Part shown: positions 1 to 9,486 of the stretch, in pieces
How positions within the stretch are numbered: the first letter of the stretch is position 1
Layout of the letters: each line of letters begins with the position of its first letter
Assembly: GCA_963699835.1 (NCBI GenBank)
Contig: CAVOVJ010000014.1
Span: forward strand, 62,001-126,000
Direction of reading: 5' to 3'
Length of the DNA: 64,000 nt
DNA from: BM003 sp963699835
GTDB lineage: Bacteria; Pseudomonadota; Gammaproteobacteria; Steroidobacterales; BM003
Position numbers and translations under genes: made by a program
Notes under the pieces: generated by a model
Told to the model about the DNA's origin: nothing
Seen by the model: only the letters and a program-made list of their open reading frames with translations
Database searches by the model: none

Positions 1-1423
1 ACAGCTCCGGCAACTGCGGGTCCGGTTCGGCCGCGCGCAAATGCCTGAGGATCGCCGCGCAACTGCTCCAGTACATGCGCTCGATCAGCGCGTTCTGTTC
101 GAGCGCAAGGTAGCCCATGCCAAAAAGCGTCGCGGCCTCGCGGTGAACTTCGACGACATCGTGATAGCACTCGAGCAGTTCCTCCACCGCGAACCCCTGG
201 TCCGGAGGGGATCGCAGCCACTCGAGGATGGCGCCGAGGTTGCGTGTCATCCTGTGGGCATCGGGGGGCATCTGGTAATCGTCCCCGACGCTGTCTTTCT
301 GGAAGGCGCCGACCGTCTCGACCACCAGCATCGAGTGGTGAGCCGTCATCGCGCGACCGCTTTCGGATATCAATACCGGATGCGCTACATCGCGCGAGTC
401 GCAGACTTCGCCGATCGCCGAAACCACCGCGTTCGCATACTCCTGCAAACTGTAATTGATGCTGCCTTCCTCGAAGCCGCCGCTGTAGTTGACACCCAGC
501 CCCCCACCCACATCGAGATAACGGATCGGCATGCCCCGCTTTATCAGATCGGCATATATCTGGGCGACTTCCTTGGCAGCCTGCTTGAGCCGCTGGATGT
601 CGGAAATCTGACTACCGAGATGAAAATGAAGCAGCACGAACTCGTGGCCACCACCATTCCCCTCCAGACGCCCGACGAGTTCGATCAGCTCGGGCAGCGA
701 GATGCCGAATTTCGATCGGTATCCCCCTGAGTCGGCCCATTTGCCCGCGCCAGTCGTCCGCAACCGGATCCGGACACCGAACCGGGTCGTCGAGCCCGCC
801 TCTTCGGCAAGTTCGATCAGCTGCTCAAACTCAGCGTATTTCTCCATGACCGGGATCACGTTCTTACCGAGACTTTGCGCCGACAGGATTAACGCCAGCA
901 TGCCCGGGTCCTTAACGCCGTTACAGATCAGGAGGGTCTCGTCCGATTCAAGATGCGGAAGCGTCGCCACCAGCTCCGCCTTGGAACCGCACTCGAGTCC
1001 GAGGCCATAAGGTTTACCCGCATCGAGAACCTCTTCCACGACTTCATGCAACTGGTTTACCTTTATCGGGTACACGGCGCGATAATCGTTTTTGTAACCC
1101 GCCTCCCCAATCGCGTCGGCAAATGACCGGCACAGGCGGCGCACGCGCGCGCGCAAGACTTCCTGAAAGCGCAGCAACAGCGGGAAACCGACATTGCGCC
1201 GGCGTGCCTCCGCGATGACATCCATCACATCGATACTGAGCGCCTCGCCCTCGAACGGTTTGACCGCAACATGGCCTTTCTCATTAATGACAAAGAACCC
1301 GTCATTCCATGCCTCGATCTGGTACAAATCGGCCGCATCACCGACCGTCCAGCCGTCGGCCCCGCCCACTCCCTGGCGAGCCTCCCTATCCAGCCCGCCG
1401 GCCGGCGCGTTTGTCGCTGTCAT
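1..1423 (-). CDS. speA: Biosynthetic arginine decarboxylase SpeA (partial, N-terminal 474 residues)
   Basis: Decarboxylates L-arginine to agmatine, the first step of the agmatine route to polyamines; PLP enzyme of the alanine-racemase-like fold III group. The minus-strand frame starts at ATG 1423 and runs off the window edge, so the C-terminal quarter of a roughly 630-650 residue protein is missing. The PLP lysine is seen in VYPIKVNQ (K121), followed by family blocks such as GLECGSKAEL, LICNGVKD, HFHLGSQI and YLDVGGGLGVNYSGG, which are diagnostic for SpeA rather than ornithine or diaminopimelate decarboxylase. It is last of a three-gene operon, 41 bases after the deoxyhypusine-synthase-like gene. 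The neighbouring agmatine deiminase uses its product, which supports the call. Confidence 0.95.
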   Translation of the reverse strand, partial: MTATNAPAGGLDREARQGVGGADGWTVGDAADLYQIEAWNDGFFVINEKGHVAVKPFEGEALSIDVMDVIAEARRRNVGFPLLLRFQEVLRARVRRLCRSFADAIGEAGYKNDYRAVYPIKVNQLHEVVEEVLDAGKPYGLGLECGSKAELVATLPHLESDETLLICNGVKDPGMLALILSAQSLGKNVIPVMEKYAEFEQLIELAEEAGSTTRFGVRIRLRTTGAGKWADSGGYRSKFGISLPELIELVGRLEGNGGGHEFVLLHFHLGSQISDIQRLKQAAKEVAQIYADLIKRGMPIRYLDVGGGLGVNYSGGFEEGSINYSLQEYANAVVSAIGEVCDSRDVAHPVLISESGRAMTAHHSMLVVETVGAFQKDSVGDDYQMPPDAHRMTRNLGAILEWLRSPPDQGFAVEELLECYHDVVEVHREAATLFGMGYLALEQNALIERMYWSSCAAILRHLRAAEPDPQLPEL

Positions 1424-1464
1424 TTTCTAGTCACCCTTTTCGCCGCGTGCAAGTCATCGGCGTT

Positions 1465-2436
1465 CTACTGGCCCAGCACACAGGCGAATATCAGTGGCGC
1501 CACGATCGTCGCATCCGATTCGATGATGTACTTCGGGGTGTCCGCCGATAACTTGCCCCAGGTTATTTTCTCGTTCGGCACGGCGCCCGAATACGAGCCA
1601 TAGCTCGTCGTTGAGTCGCTGATCTGGCAGAAATAGCCCCATCGCGGCGTGTCCGCTTTTTGCAGGTCCTGCTGTAGCATCGGCACCACGCAGATCGGAA
1701 AATCGCCGGCGATTCCCCCGCCTATCTGGAAAAACCCGACCGATGCACCTGCCGCGGTCCGCTCGTACCAGTCGGCCAGCATGATCATGTACTCGATGCC
1801 GCTGCGGACCGTGTGAACGTTTTTGATTTCGCCAGTGATGCAGTGGGACGCGTAAATGTTTCCGAGCGTCGAATCCTCCCAGCCGGGGACAATGATCGGC
1901 AGATCCTGCTCGCATGCCGCGAGCAGCCAACTGTCTTTCGGATCGATCTGGTAGTGTTCCTCGAGTTGCCCTGCGCGCAAGATGTGGTACAGAAACTCGT
2001 GCGGGAAATAGCTCTCGTCCTTTGCATCGGCTTCCAGCCATGCCTCGAGCACGACGTGCTCGATACGCCGTATCGCTTCCTCCTCGGGGATACAGGTGTC
2101 CGTGACCCGGTTGAGGTGCTGGCTCAGCAGCTCCTCCTCGTCGTTTGCCGTCAGCTCGCGGTAATGCGGCACCCGCACGTAATGCTCGTGGGCGACCAGA
2201 TTGAAAACATCCTCCTCGAGGTTTGCGCCGGTACAGCAAATCGCATGCACTTTTTTATCGCGGATCATCTGCGCCAGTGACAAACCCAGCTCGGCGGTAC
2301 TCATTGCCCCGGCGAGTGTCATGAACATCACTCCACCCTGGTCGAGGTGGCGCACATAGCCGTCGGCTGCATCGATGAGCGCGGCAGCATTGAAGTGCCG
2401 GTAATGATGGTGAACGAAATCTCTGACGGTGGTCAT
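1465..2436 (-). CDS. Deoxyhypusine synthase-like protein (bacterial DHS family)
   Basis: A 323-residue member of the deoxyhypusine synthase fold. True DHS moves an aminobutyl group from spermidine to a lysine of eIF5A. Bacteria lack eIF5A, and bacterial homologues are linked to polyamine (for example homospermidine) synthesis. The lysine that carries the enzyme-imine intermediate is kept in EKITWGKLS (K295), and the SDSTTSYGSYSGAVPNE block aligns with the substrate loop of DHS. The HHIxNAN-type histidine motif of eukaryotic DHS is replaced by GGGIAGDFPIC, as in the DHS-like branch. ATG 2436 is preceded by a GAGG ribosome site. The gene lies between aguA and speA, so a role in agmatine- or putrescine-derived polyamines is likely. 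The exact substrate is not known from sequence. Confidence 0.85.
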   Translation of the reverse strand: MTTVRDFVHHHYRHFNAAALIDAADGYVRHLDQGGVMFMTLAGAMSTAELGLSLAQMIRDKKVHAICCTGANLEEDVFNLVAHEHYVRVPHYRELTANDEEELLSQHLNRVTDTCIPEEEAIRRIEHVVLEAWLEADAKDESYFPHEFLYHILRAGQLEEHYQIDPKDSWLLAACEQDLPIIVPGWEDSTLGNIYASHCITGEIKNVHTVRSGIEYMIMLADWYERTAAGASVGFFQIGGGIAGDFPICVVPMLQQDLQKADTPRWGYFCQISDSTTSYGSYSGAVPNEKITWGKLSADTPKYIIESDATIVAPLIFACVLGQ

Positions 2437-2524
2437 GTTGGAGCCTCTTTACTGAAGGTGGAATCGACGGACGGGCAACGCCCAGGCCGCCAGCCGTCGA
2501 ATAGACCTTCCATCGAAACGCCCA

Positions 2525-3595
2525 TTACACCATGGGCACCTGTTGCGTAAGACAGTGAAACGTACCGAGACCGAGAACCAGGTCCGTGCAGTCAATGGCA
2601 ACGACATTCCGTCCCGGGAAACACCGCGCGAGCGCAGCCCGGTTCGGCTCGTCGGCCGCATCGTCGAAAGCCGGCATCAGCACCGTTCTGTTACCGATAT
2701 AGAAATTCGCATAACTCGCGGGCAGACGGTCACCGGCAAACTCGACCGGCCGCGGCATCTGTAATTCGATCACTTCGAGCGGTCGGCCATCCTCGAGCCG
2801 GACCCGCTCGAGCCGCTCACGGTTCTCCGCGAGAAGGTCGTAATTTTCGTCCCCGCGGTCGCGCTCGATCATTGTGACGACCGTGGACTCATCAACGAAA
2901 CGGGTCAGATCGTCGATATGGCCGTCGGTGTCGTCGCCGACGATGCCGTCGCCCAACCAGATGATCTGGCGCACGCCCAGCATGCCCCGTAGGCGAGCTT
3001 CAATGTCTGATCGCGTCATCGACGGGTTCCGGTTCGGATGCAGCAGGCATTGCTCGGTAGTCAAAAGCGCGCCGGCGCCATTGACTTCTATCGACCCGCC
3101 CTCCAGCACCATACCGCCCGGGCAGCAAGGCACGTCGAGCGCGTCCGCCATGCGGCGCGGGATCGCATTATCGAGATCGAACGGCGGATACTTGCCGCCC
3201 CACGAATTGAACTCGAAATCCAGCGCGAGCAGCGCATCGTGGGTCGCGTCGGGACGCACGACAAAAATCGCGCCATGGTCGCGGCACCAGGCGTCGTTGG
3301 TCGGAAAGCGGTGGAATCGCACGTTCGCGCTGTCTACCCACCCATCGAGCAATTCCTGTACATGCTTTTCATGGCGCTCGTCCAGAACATTGATCCGAAC
3401 GAGCTCGGTCGCGGACAACGCCTCGATAAACCGCACCATGACCGGTTCCACCGGTTCGAATTTGCCCGGCCAGCTCTCGCGCTTGTGCGGCCACGATATC
3501 CAGGTCGCCTGGTGGGGTGACCATTCAGCCGGCATCGCGTAGCCGGCTGTCGCCGGGGCGGCACAGAAATCGCCGGATTCGTCAAAGTCGCTCAT
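2525..3595 (-). CDS. aguA: Agmatine deiminase
   Basis: Hydrolyses agmatine to N-carbamoylputrescine and ammonia; cytoplasmic member of the guanidine-modifying (peptidyl-arginine deiminase) superfamily. The 356-residue length is normal for the family. Visible motifs are the N-terminal MPAEWSPHQATWISWP block, the GDDTDGHIDD catalytic Asp/His loop, and the nucleophile cysteine C348 in GTFHCLTQQVP, eight residues from the end as expected. It is first gene of the operon aguA > DHS-like > speA, with 88 bases to the next gene. The partner amidohydrolase (AguB), which would complete putrescine synthesis, is not in this window. The promoter should lie in the 410-base gap upstream. Confidence 0.94.
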   Translation of the reverse strand: MSDFDESGDFCAAPATAGYAMPAEWSPHQATWISWPHKRESWPGKFEPVEPVMVRFIEALSATELVRINVLDERHEKHVQELLDGWVDSANVRFHRFPTNDAWCRDHGAIFVVRPDATHDALLALDFEFNSWGGKYPPFDLDNAIPRRMADALDVPCCPGGMVLEGGSIEVNGAGALLTTEQCLLHPNRNPSMTRSDIEARLRGMLGVRQIIWLGDGIVGDDTDGHIDDLTRFVDESTVVTMIERDRGDENYDLLAENRERLERVRLEDGRPLEVIELQMPRPVEFAGDRLPASYANFYIGNRTVLMPAFDDAADEPNRAALARCFPGRNVVAIDCTDLVLGLGTFHCLTQQVPMV

Positions 3596-4005
3596 ATGAC
3601 ATGACCTGATTTTATGAAGGTCAGCAAACCATTGAGGTTACCAGCAATATATGAAAAAAACGTGGCGAATCTCGATCCCGCCGCTGGCCGGATCAGCCAG
3701 CGCCTGGGGCTTTCATCAGTTCCCGTACTCGCTCCGATGCCGGACGGCGACGAAACGCAAACCAGCTACCTGAAACCGAAGACACGGCACGACACAAAGA
3801 GCCCGCGCGGCACGCGGGCGTCAGTTTATCGCCAAATAAAGCGCTACCTGAAAACAGCTCAACCCGGACCGCGCGCCCAAAACGGAGCGTTCGCAAAGCG
3901 GTTCGATCCGGACTCCCGGTCATTGCACCTGCGGTGATCCGCAAGCGTCAGGTGAATACCGGTTTCCCCCATCCGGAGCCGGCCGGTTGCCTGGCTGGAG
4001 TCTCC
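3596..4005. other. Intergenic region between polyamine operon and polysaccharide block
   Basis: About 410 bases without a convincing gene. It lies upstream of aguA and downstream of the last glycosyltransferase gene, both on the minus strand, so it should hold the promoter of the polyamine operon and the end of the polysaccharide transcript. Short open frames exist on both strands but are arginine/serine-rich, overlap each other and resemble no family. The only clear structure is the GC hairpin at 3801-3819. Confidence 0.6.
3801..3819 (-). terminator. Possible terminator hairpin after the polysaccharide operon
   Basis: A perfect 7-bp all-GC stem, GCCCGCG / CGCGGGC, with a 5-base loop. On the minus strand it is followed by TCTTTGTGTC, a weak T-rich tail. 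It lies about 190 bases past the stop of the last glycosyltransferase gene (4006). The stem is strong but the U-tract is poor, so termination here is plausible rather than certain. Confidence 0.45.
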
Positions 4006-5217
4006 TCATGGGCCCGCCGCGACCGAATCCAGCAAAACCGTCTCGACTTTGGCTGCCAGCTCGTCCCGCGAAAACCTGGTCTCGGCCAGTCGCCGCGCAT
4101 TCCGACCGGCGTCGGCCAAAAGACTGGGGTCATTGGCCAGTTCGCGAAGACGAGCGGCCGCGTCCACGGGGTCGGCGGGCAGCCTGAATCCGGCCCCGGC
4201 TTCGCCCAGCAACTGCTCCTGCCAACCGCCGTAATTGATCGCAACACAGCACCCTGACGCCATGGCGTCAAAGAGTTTGTTCGCCGAGTTTGCTTCCATC
4301 TCCCGCACCGGAATAAAAAGCGACGTGGCGATATCGAAACCTGACAGCACGGCGCGCATGTCGGACTTTGCCACCGGCGGGACAAAGAAAACCGAGCGGT
4401 TGTACAGTCCCAGCTCCCGGGCCAGGATTTCAATATCGGCCCGCTCTTTGCCGTCTCCGACGATCACGAATGCGAAGCGGTCATCGGCGCGCAATGCTTC
4501 GGCCAATCTGACCAAATAGCCGACACCGTTAATCGGGCCAAGAGTGCCGGCGTAGCCAACCACGACCTTGTCCTGAGGTATTCCCAGCCGTTCGCGAAAT
4601 TCGCGCCCTTCCGCGGCGTCTCTGTTAAAAAAGTCGATGTCAGCGCTGTTTGGAACAATGGTAATTCGCTCCACGGGATAACCGCTGCTTGCAACGCCTT
4701 CCGCCATGCCAGGAGACAGCGCGACAATATGGCGCGCATTGGCATAGCAAAACCGCTCGAGGCGCCGGGCGAGCCATCGAAGTACGGGATTCTTCAAGGC
4801 TCCCATCGCGATCGGCAGCTGTGGCCAAAGATCACGGACCTCGAATACCATGGGAATGCGTTTCCGCCGCGACGCAATCACCCCTGGAATACCAATCGTC
4901 AGAGGTGTGCTCGTCGCAAAGACCACGTCGCCGCTGAGGCTGACTGCGAGACGCGATGCCGCGACTGCAAATTCGAAAAAGGCCCTGATCCGCGATAAAT
5001 AACCCATGTGGTTCGAATATCTGACCGGGATCCAATGCACTTTGATGCCCGCCTCGTCGGTAACAAACGGCGCCCGATCCGATTTCGGCTCTCGCCAGGC
5101 GGTAATCATTTCCACCGTGTGCCCATTGGCCACAAGACGGCGACCCAGTTCAAACGAACGGGTGCTGCCCGGCATGCTCGGCGTATTGAAATACTGGTGT
5201 AAATAAATAATTCGCAT
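4006..5217 (-). CDS. Glycosyltransferase family 4 (WbuB-like)
   Basis: Cytoplasmic or membrane-associated GT-B glycosyltransferase of 403 residues that would add a sugar to a lipid-linked surface glycan. It begins MRIIYLHQYFNTPSMPGSTRS, the usual start of WbuB-type GT4 enzymes; an in-frame start 18 codons upstream (5271) is less likely. The donor-binding domain has VVVGYAGTLGPINGVGYLV, FVIVGDGKERADIE and a C-terminal FDAMASGCCVAINYGGWQEQL block that matches the EX7E-type region of retaining GT4 enzymes. It is the last gene of the polysaccharide block, separated from the preceding gene by about 160 bases. Sugar specificity cannot be read from sequence. Confidence 0.85.
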   Translation of the reverse strand: MRIIYLHQYFNTPSMPGSTRSFELGRRLVANGHTVEMITAWREPKSDRAPFVTDEAGIKVHWIPVRYSNHMGYLSRIRAFFEFAVAASRLAVSLSGDVVFATSTPLTIGIPGVIASRRKRIPMVFEVRDLWPQLPIAMGALKNPVLRWLARRLERFCYANARHIVALSPGMAEGVASSGYPVERITIVPNSADIDFFNRDAAEGREFRERLGIPQDKVVVGYAGTLGPINGVGYLVRLAEALRADDRFAFVIVGDGKERADIEILARELGLYNRSVFFVPPVAKSDMRAVLSGFDIATSLFIPVREMEANSANKLFDAMASGCCVAINYGGWQEQLLGEAGAGFRLPADPVDAAARLRELANDPSLLADAGRNARRLAETRFSRDELAAKVETVLLDSVAAGP

Positions 5218-5375
5218 GATTTCTGAACGCAAGCGCTGCTCATCGGTCTCTGGGCGGTGCGCTACCGGCAATACCTGGTCCCTGCCACACGGACCCGCAC
5301 CTGCCAGCGATGATTGATGGAAAACCGCTATGTCGCTACAAGTCTGCCACCAGGAAGTTCACGCCTGGAATGACT

Positions 5376-6443
5376 TTACTTCGCGGCGAGTTCGATACAA
5401 ATCTCCTCGAATTTTCGTGACCAGACCGAGTGGTCGAACCGCGCGGCTCTCGCTTTCGCCCCTTTACACAATTCCTGCCAAAGTGCCGTGTCATCGTGGA
5501 TAGCAGAGATTGCTGCAATCAAAGCGCCGGTGTCCCGCGGTTCGATGAGAATGCCACAGCTTGAGTCCACGATTTCCGGAATCGCCAGCCAGTTAGTCGA
5601 AATCACGGGCAGTCCGTGCACGAAGGCCTCGGCGATGACTCCCGGATACCCTTCGCTGGAATGGAATGTTGGCAGCACCAGGCAATGGTAGTCCCAGAGC
5701 TTGCGATCCACTTCCTCATGAGTCAGGAACCCGCAGTAGCGTACCCGCCCCGCGCCACGTTCGTTGATATCGGCTTCACGGTACTCGTCCAGCGGACCAT
5801 AAATGTCGATGGAGACGCCGGCCGGAAGGTGCGGCGCGGCTTCCAGCATCGTCTCCACGCCCTTGGCCTGCCAAAGATGGCCAAGAAAAATGAATCGGCT
5901 GCAAACCTGATCCTGCTCAACCGCGGCAGCGGGCGCCGATTCCATTCGCGGCGCAGTCTTGACGTAAGTGGAAAACCACTCCAGTCGACCGCTACCGCTG
6001 CCTTCGAGCTGGCGCATCGAGCGTCGAGTCTGCAAAAGTACGACGTTAGCAGACATTATCCAGTGTCTTGTAACAAAGCGACGCAGACCAACTTGTTTTT
6101 CGTACAGATCGCCGAACGAGCCGCCAAAAATCCGCAGCACGATTGGCTTTCGAAACAGCTTGCCGAGTCCGACGATGACCGGACCAAACAGAGACATGCC
6201 TCTGTTACTCGCGTGATAGGAGATAACATCAACACCTGCCAGGTTCCTGGCGACGGCAAACAGTGTCACCAGGGCAGCGCGCAGATTCATCAACGGGTTT
6301 GTAAAACCCTCGGCTCTGGAGGTGTTGATCAATTTGACGCTGAAACGTTCATCGGTCATCAGGTCCTCGAGCAATCCCGCAAAATGACGAGTGTTACCGC
6401 CCATCGGTGGCGGCAATGGACCGACCAGCAGTATACGGATCAT
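5376..6443 (-). CDS. Glycosyltransferase family 4
   Basis: A 355-residue GT-B glycosyltransferase. The start MIRILLVGPLPPPMGGNTRH is chosen because it is the normal N-terminal strand and glycine-rich loop of the family and because ATG 6443 overlaps the asnB stop by four bases (ATGA). An in-frame start 21 codons upstream would lie inside asnB. Later blocks include FIFLGHLWQAKGVETMLEAA, VRYCGFLTHEEVDRKLWDYH and HSSEGYPGVIAEAFVHGLPV, the acceptor/donor-site glutamate region of GT4. The overlap implies translational coupling with the amidotransferase gene. Donor and acceptor sugars are unknown. Confidence 0.86.
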   Translation of the reverse strand: MIRILLVGPLPPPMGGNTRHFAGLLEDLMTDERFSVKLINTSRAEGFTNPLMNLRAALVTLFAVARNLAGVDVISYHASNRGMSLFGPVIVGLGKLFRKPIVLRIFGGSFGDLYEKQVGLRRFVTRHWIMSANVVLLQTRRSMRQLEGSGSGRLEWFSTYVKTAPRMESAPAAAVEQDQVCSRFIFLGHLWQAKGVETMLEAAPHLPAGVSIDIYGPLDEYREADINERGAGRVRYCGFLTHEEVDRKLWDYHCLVLPTFHSSEGYPGVIAEAFVHGLPVISTNWLAIPEIVDSSCGILIEPRDTGALIAAISAIHDDTALWQELCKGAKARAARFDHSVWSRKFEEICIELAAK

Positions 6444-8347
6444 GATGGCATCTCGATTATCACGCCCGCATTCTCCTGCCAGACCATCAACATCAACAAC
6501 TTCCACAGCAGATGCGAGTGATCAGCGCGGCCGGACGCGGTCCGGGCAAATAACTTCTGCACGTAGCCGGCATCGAGCACGTCCGGGCTGGAGCGCGAAA
6601 ACCGTGCAAGCTGATCGAAGAACACGGGTTTTAGCGGGCCGCGCAGCCATGACGCGTAGGGCACGCTCAGGCCCGATTTCGGGCCGTTCAATACTTCCTC
6701 TGGCACGATCCCATCAAGCGCACTCTTCAGGAGCCACTTCTGTGTGCCCCGCGGCATTTTGCGCGTGCCGGGTATGCCCACAACGAAATCCACCAGTTCA
6801 TGGTCAAGGAACGGTACCCGAACCTCGAGGCTTGCGGCCATGGTCGCCCGGTCCACTTTTTCAAGGTACGTTTCCGGCAGGACTATCATCAGGTCCACCA
6901 TGGACATCTGATTGGCGATATCCTGCTCCACAAAGCCGGACTGACATTCGTCGAAGCGCCTGAACGGATCGGAAGCAGCGACCGCCCGCCGCAGCGCTGG
7001 TTGAAAGACCTTTTCCGGCGCCATCGAACGCCGCTCTACCGTCAGCAGCAACGCCATTGTTTCAGCGAGCCGATCCGCGCCGAATGCCTCCAGGTAACGT
7101 CCGACTCTTTGCCTCAGCCGCGACGCGGGCATTATCCTCGACAATGCACCAAGCATCGGTGCGAGACGATGCAGGAGCCGATAATGCGCGAGCGTGGCGT
7201 AACGCCGATACCCGCCAAATAACTCGTCACCGCCGTCGCCCTGCAATACCACCCTGGTGGTCGAACTGATACGCGATGCCATTAAATACAGGGGAATGTT
7301 GGCGGGATCGGCGAACGGCATGTCATGCTGCCTGACCAACGTTCCGATCAGGTCGGCGACGTTGTCTCCGGCGATGTGAAGCTCGTGATGATCAGTGCCG
7401 AATTGCCTCGCGACCCTGCGCGCCCGCGGCCGCTCCCCTTCGCCGCGTTGGTAATCGAAACCGACCGAATACGTCGTGAGCCGCCCCTGATAATGGCGCG
7501 ACGCGAACGCGACGATCGCGCTGGAATCGACACCGCCCGACAGGAACACCCCGACCGGCACGTCACTAACGAGCTGACGCCGGACCGCATTTTCCAGCAG
7601 ATCACGGGTTTGCCGGATCAGTGTCTCATCATCGGCGGGGATCTCCCGATCACGATCCAGCTCGGCACGCAGGCTCCAGTAGGACTGCACCGAATGCGCC
7701 GACGAATCGAGATCGATTTCGAGGAAGTGCCCCGGCGGCAACTGGCCAATGCTGGCGAACAACGTTCGACCGCCCAACGGATTGCCAAAGTACAACCATT
7801 CGTGCAGTGCCGCGAAATCGCAGTGACGCGGCCCGGGCAACAGCGCCCGAATTCCCTTGATCTCGGAAGAAAATGCGATAAAACCATCCGCGATGCGGTA
7901 GAACAGGGGCTTGATTCCGAGCCGGTCACGGACGAGGTATAACTTCCTCTTGCGCGTATCATAGACAGAGAACGCGAACATGCCGTTCAGGTGAGTCAAC
8001 GACTCGACACCGTCCTTTGCGAAAAGCCTCAGCACGACCTCGGTGTCAGTTCCGGATCGTAGTCCGGCCAGGTCATGCTCGCGGGCCAGGCGGCGAAAAT
8101 TGTAGACCTCGCCGTTGTAGCTGATCACGAAACGATTATCGCGGGTACACATCGGCTGACGCCCGGCGTTGGACAGGTCGATTACGCTCAGACGCGTGTG
8201 CCCGAGCCAGGCGTGGTCGTCGCAGAACTCGCCATGCGCGTCCGGGCCCCGATGCGCCAGCGCCGCCAGTGCCGCCCGCCGTCGTTCCACGGCGACCGGG
8301 CGGACCGATGCAGCGCCGAGAGCGGCAATACCGACAATGCCGCACAT
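6440..8347 (-). CDS. asnB: Asparagine synthase (glutamine-hydrolysing) family amidotransferase
   Basis: A 635-residue class II glutamine amidotransferase fused to an ATP-dependent synthetase domain. The protein starts MCGIVGIAALG, giving the N-terminal nucleophile Cys2. The glutaminase domain shows HRGPDAHG, GHTRLSVIDLS and FVISYNGEVYNFRRL. The synthetase domain has the pyrophosphate loop VFLSGGVDSSAI, then LQGDGGDELFGGYRRY and VDRATMAASLEVRVPFLDHEL. Copies inside EPS loci are common and probably amidate a sugar or act on an unknown substrate rather than supply asparagine. ATG 8347 overlaps the stop of the upstream glycosyltransferase by one base (TGATG), and the stop overlaps the next gene (ATGA). 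A degraded second copy of the C-terminal part lies at 9487-9862. Confidence 0.92.
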   Translation of the reverse strand: MCGIVGIAALGAASVRPVAVERRRAALAALAHRGPDAHGEFCDDHAWLGHTRLSVIDLSNAGRQPMCTRDNRFVISYNGEVYNFRRLAREHDLAGLRSGTDTEVVLRLFAKDGVESLTHLNGMFAFSVYDTRKRKLYLVRDRLGIKPLFYRIADGFIAFSSEIKGIRALLPGPRHCDFAALHEWLYFGNPLGGRTLFASIGQLPPGHFLEIDLDSSAHSVQSYWSLRAELDRDREIPADDETLIRQTRDLLENAVRRQLVSDVPVGVFLSGGVDSSAIVAFASRHYQGRLTTYSVGFDYQRGEGERPRARRVARQFGTDHHELHIAGDNVADLIGTLVRQHDMPFADPANIPLYLMASRISSTTRVVLQGDGGDELFGGYRRYATLAHYRLLHRLAPMLGALSRIMPASRLRQRVGRYLEAFGADRLAETMALLLTVERRSMAPEKVFQPALRRAVAASDPFRRFDECQSGFVEQDIANQMSMVDLMIVLPETYLEKVDRATMAASLEVRVPFLDHELVDFVVGIPGTRKMPRGTQKWLLKSALDGIVPEEVLNGPKSGLSVPYASWLRGPLKPVFFDQLARFSRSSPDVLDAGYVQKLFARTASGRADHSHLLWKLLMLMVWQENAGVIIEMPS

Positions 8348-9471
8348 CAGCGGTTCACTCCATCGGGGCTATGACCCGGGTTCAGGACGTCGCGAAACCG
8401 CGCCGTGATCTGGTCAAGTGAAAATTCACCGGCCCTGATAGCCGTATCGGTCCGCGGCGGGCCGCGGAGTGCCGAGACAATTGCATCGCTCATTTTCCCG
8501 GCATCGCCCACCGGCACCAGCGAGCCCCATTTCCCACCCTCCAGTATTTCCGCCGCGCCGCCGGGCGAATCCGTACTGACCACTGCCGTGCCGCAAGCGA
8601 GCGCCTGCAGCAACACGTTTGGGCAACCCTCGCTAAGACTGGCGCTGACGAAAACCCGGGCACGACCCATCCATGCAAACGGATTGGTAACGAATCCGGG
8701 CAACAAGACACGCCCTTGCAGTCCGAGCCGGGCAACCAGCCGCTCCAGCTGCGCCCGTTCCCCACCCTCGCCAAGGATCGCCAGGCGGCACTCGTGCTGC
8801 GCGGATGCCAGCGCAAACGCATGAATCAGGGTCGGAAAATCCTTCAGCACGTCGAGCCGTCCCGCGCCCAACACGAGTGGCGTTGGGTCGGCCTCGAGCC
8901 ACGGGTGACTCACCTCGGCCCGCGCAAGCCGCCGAATCTCGTCGCAGTCGATCGGGTTGTAGATCACCTGCATGTCGCCGCGGGGAATTCGGTAGAACGC
9001 ACTGGCGTCATCGGCAACACCGCCGGAATTGGCGACGATGGCATCGGCATAGGGATAGACAAGTTTTGCGATCTGCAGCAACCGCCGGCTCCTCGCGCTC
9101 GGAGCATGTCGATAGGCGATGCTCGGTACCGAGCGGATGGCAATCACGCAACGCACCCCGCACCGCGCGATCCGGCTTGCCAGTACGGCGACCACGTTGG
9201 CGTGATCGAGCGCCGACAGCAATGCCCCGGGGCGTTCCTTGCGCAAATAGGAAACGAGATGCGGAAGCGCGCGCGAAACGCTGCGGCAACCCAGATCGAT
9301 AACGCGTACCTGCGGATCAATTTCCCCCAGGTACGGCCCGGCTTTTTCGGCAAGCACGAGATCGACATTGGTGGTGTCCGAGGCCAGGCCGTTTGCCAGC
9401 TGCACGAAAACGCGCTCGGCCCCACCTCCGGCCAGCGATGGCAAAAAAAGCGCGATTCGGGACCCGCTCAC
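8347..9471 (-). CDS. Glycosyltransferase family 4 (inverted-repeat GT-B, EPS type)
   Basis: A 374-residue glycosyltransferase starting at GTG 9471. The N-terminus reads ALFLPSLAGGGAERVFVQLA, the classic GGGAER loop of GT4 enzymes in exopolysaccharide clusters. The C-terminal domain contains LVLGAGRLDVLKDFPTLIHA, LAILGEGGERAQLERL and FVSASLSEGCPNVLLQALACG, in which SEGxPNVLLQALACG is the donor-site motif. It resembles the frameshifted glycosyltransferase at 10000-11167, and the two may be paralogues. The stop overlaps the asnB start by one base. Sugar specificity is unknown. Confidence 0.87.
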   Translation of the reverse strand: MSGSRIALFLPSLAGGGAERVFVQLANGLASDTTNVDLVLAEKAGPYLGEIDPQVRVIDLGCRSVSRALPHLVSYLRKERPGALLSALDHANVVAVLASRIARCGVRCVIAIRSVPSIAYRHAPSARSRRLLQIAKLVYPYADAIVANSGGVADDASAFYRIPRGDMQVIYNPIDCDEIRRLARAEVSHPWLEADPTPLVLGAGRLDVLKDFPTLIHAFALASAQHECRLAILGEGGERAQLERLVARLGLQGRVLLPGFVTNPFAWMGRARVFVSASLSEGCPNVLLQALACGTAVVSTDSPGGAAEILEGGKWGSLVPVGDAGKMSDAIVSALRGPPRTDTAIRAGEFSLDQITARFRDVLNPGHSPDGVNR

Positions 9472-9486
9472 AACCCGCGTTCTCCC

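Noticed and set aside
3614..3944. Small open frames on both strands between aguA and the glycosyltransferase
   Set aside because: They overlap each other, hold a terminator-like hairpin and have arginine/serine-rich translations.
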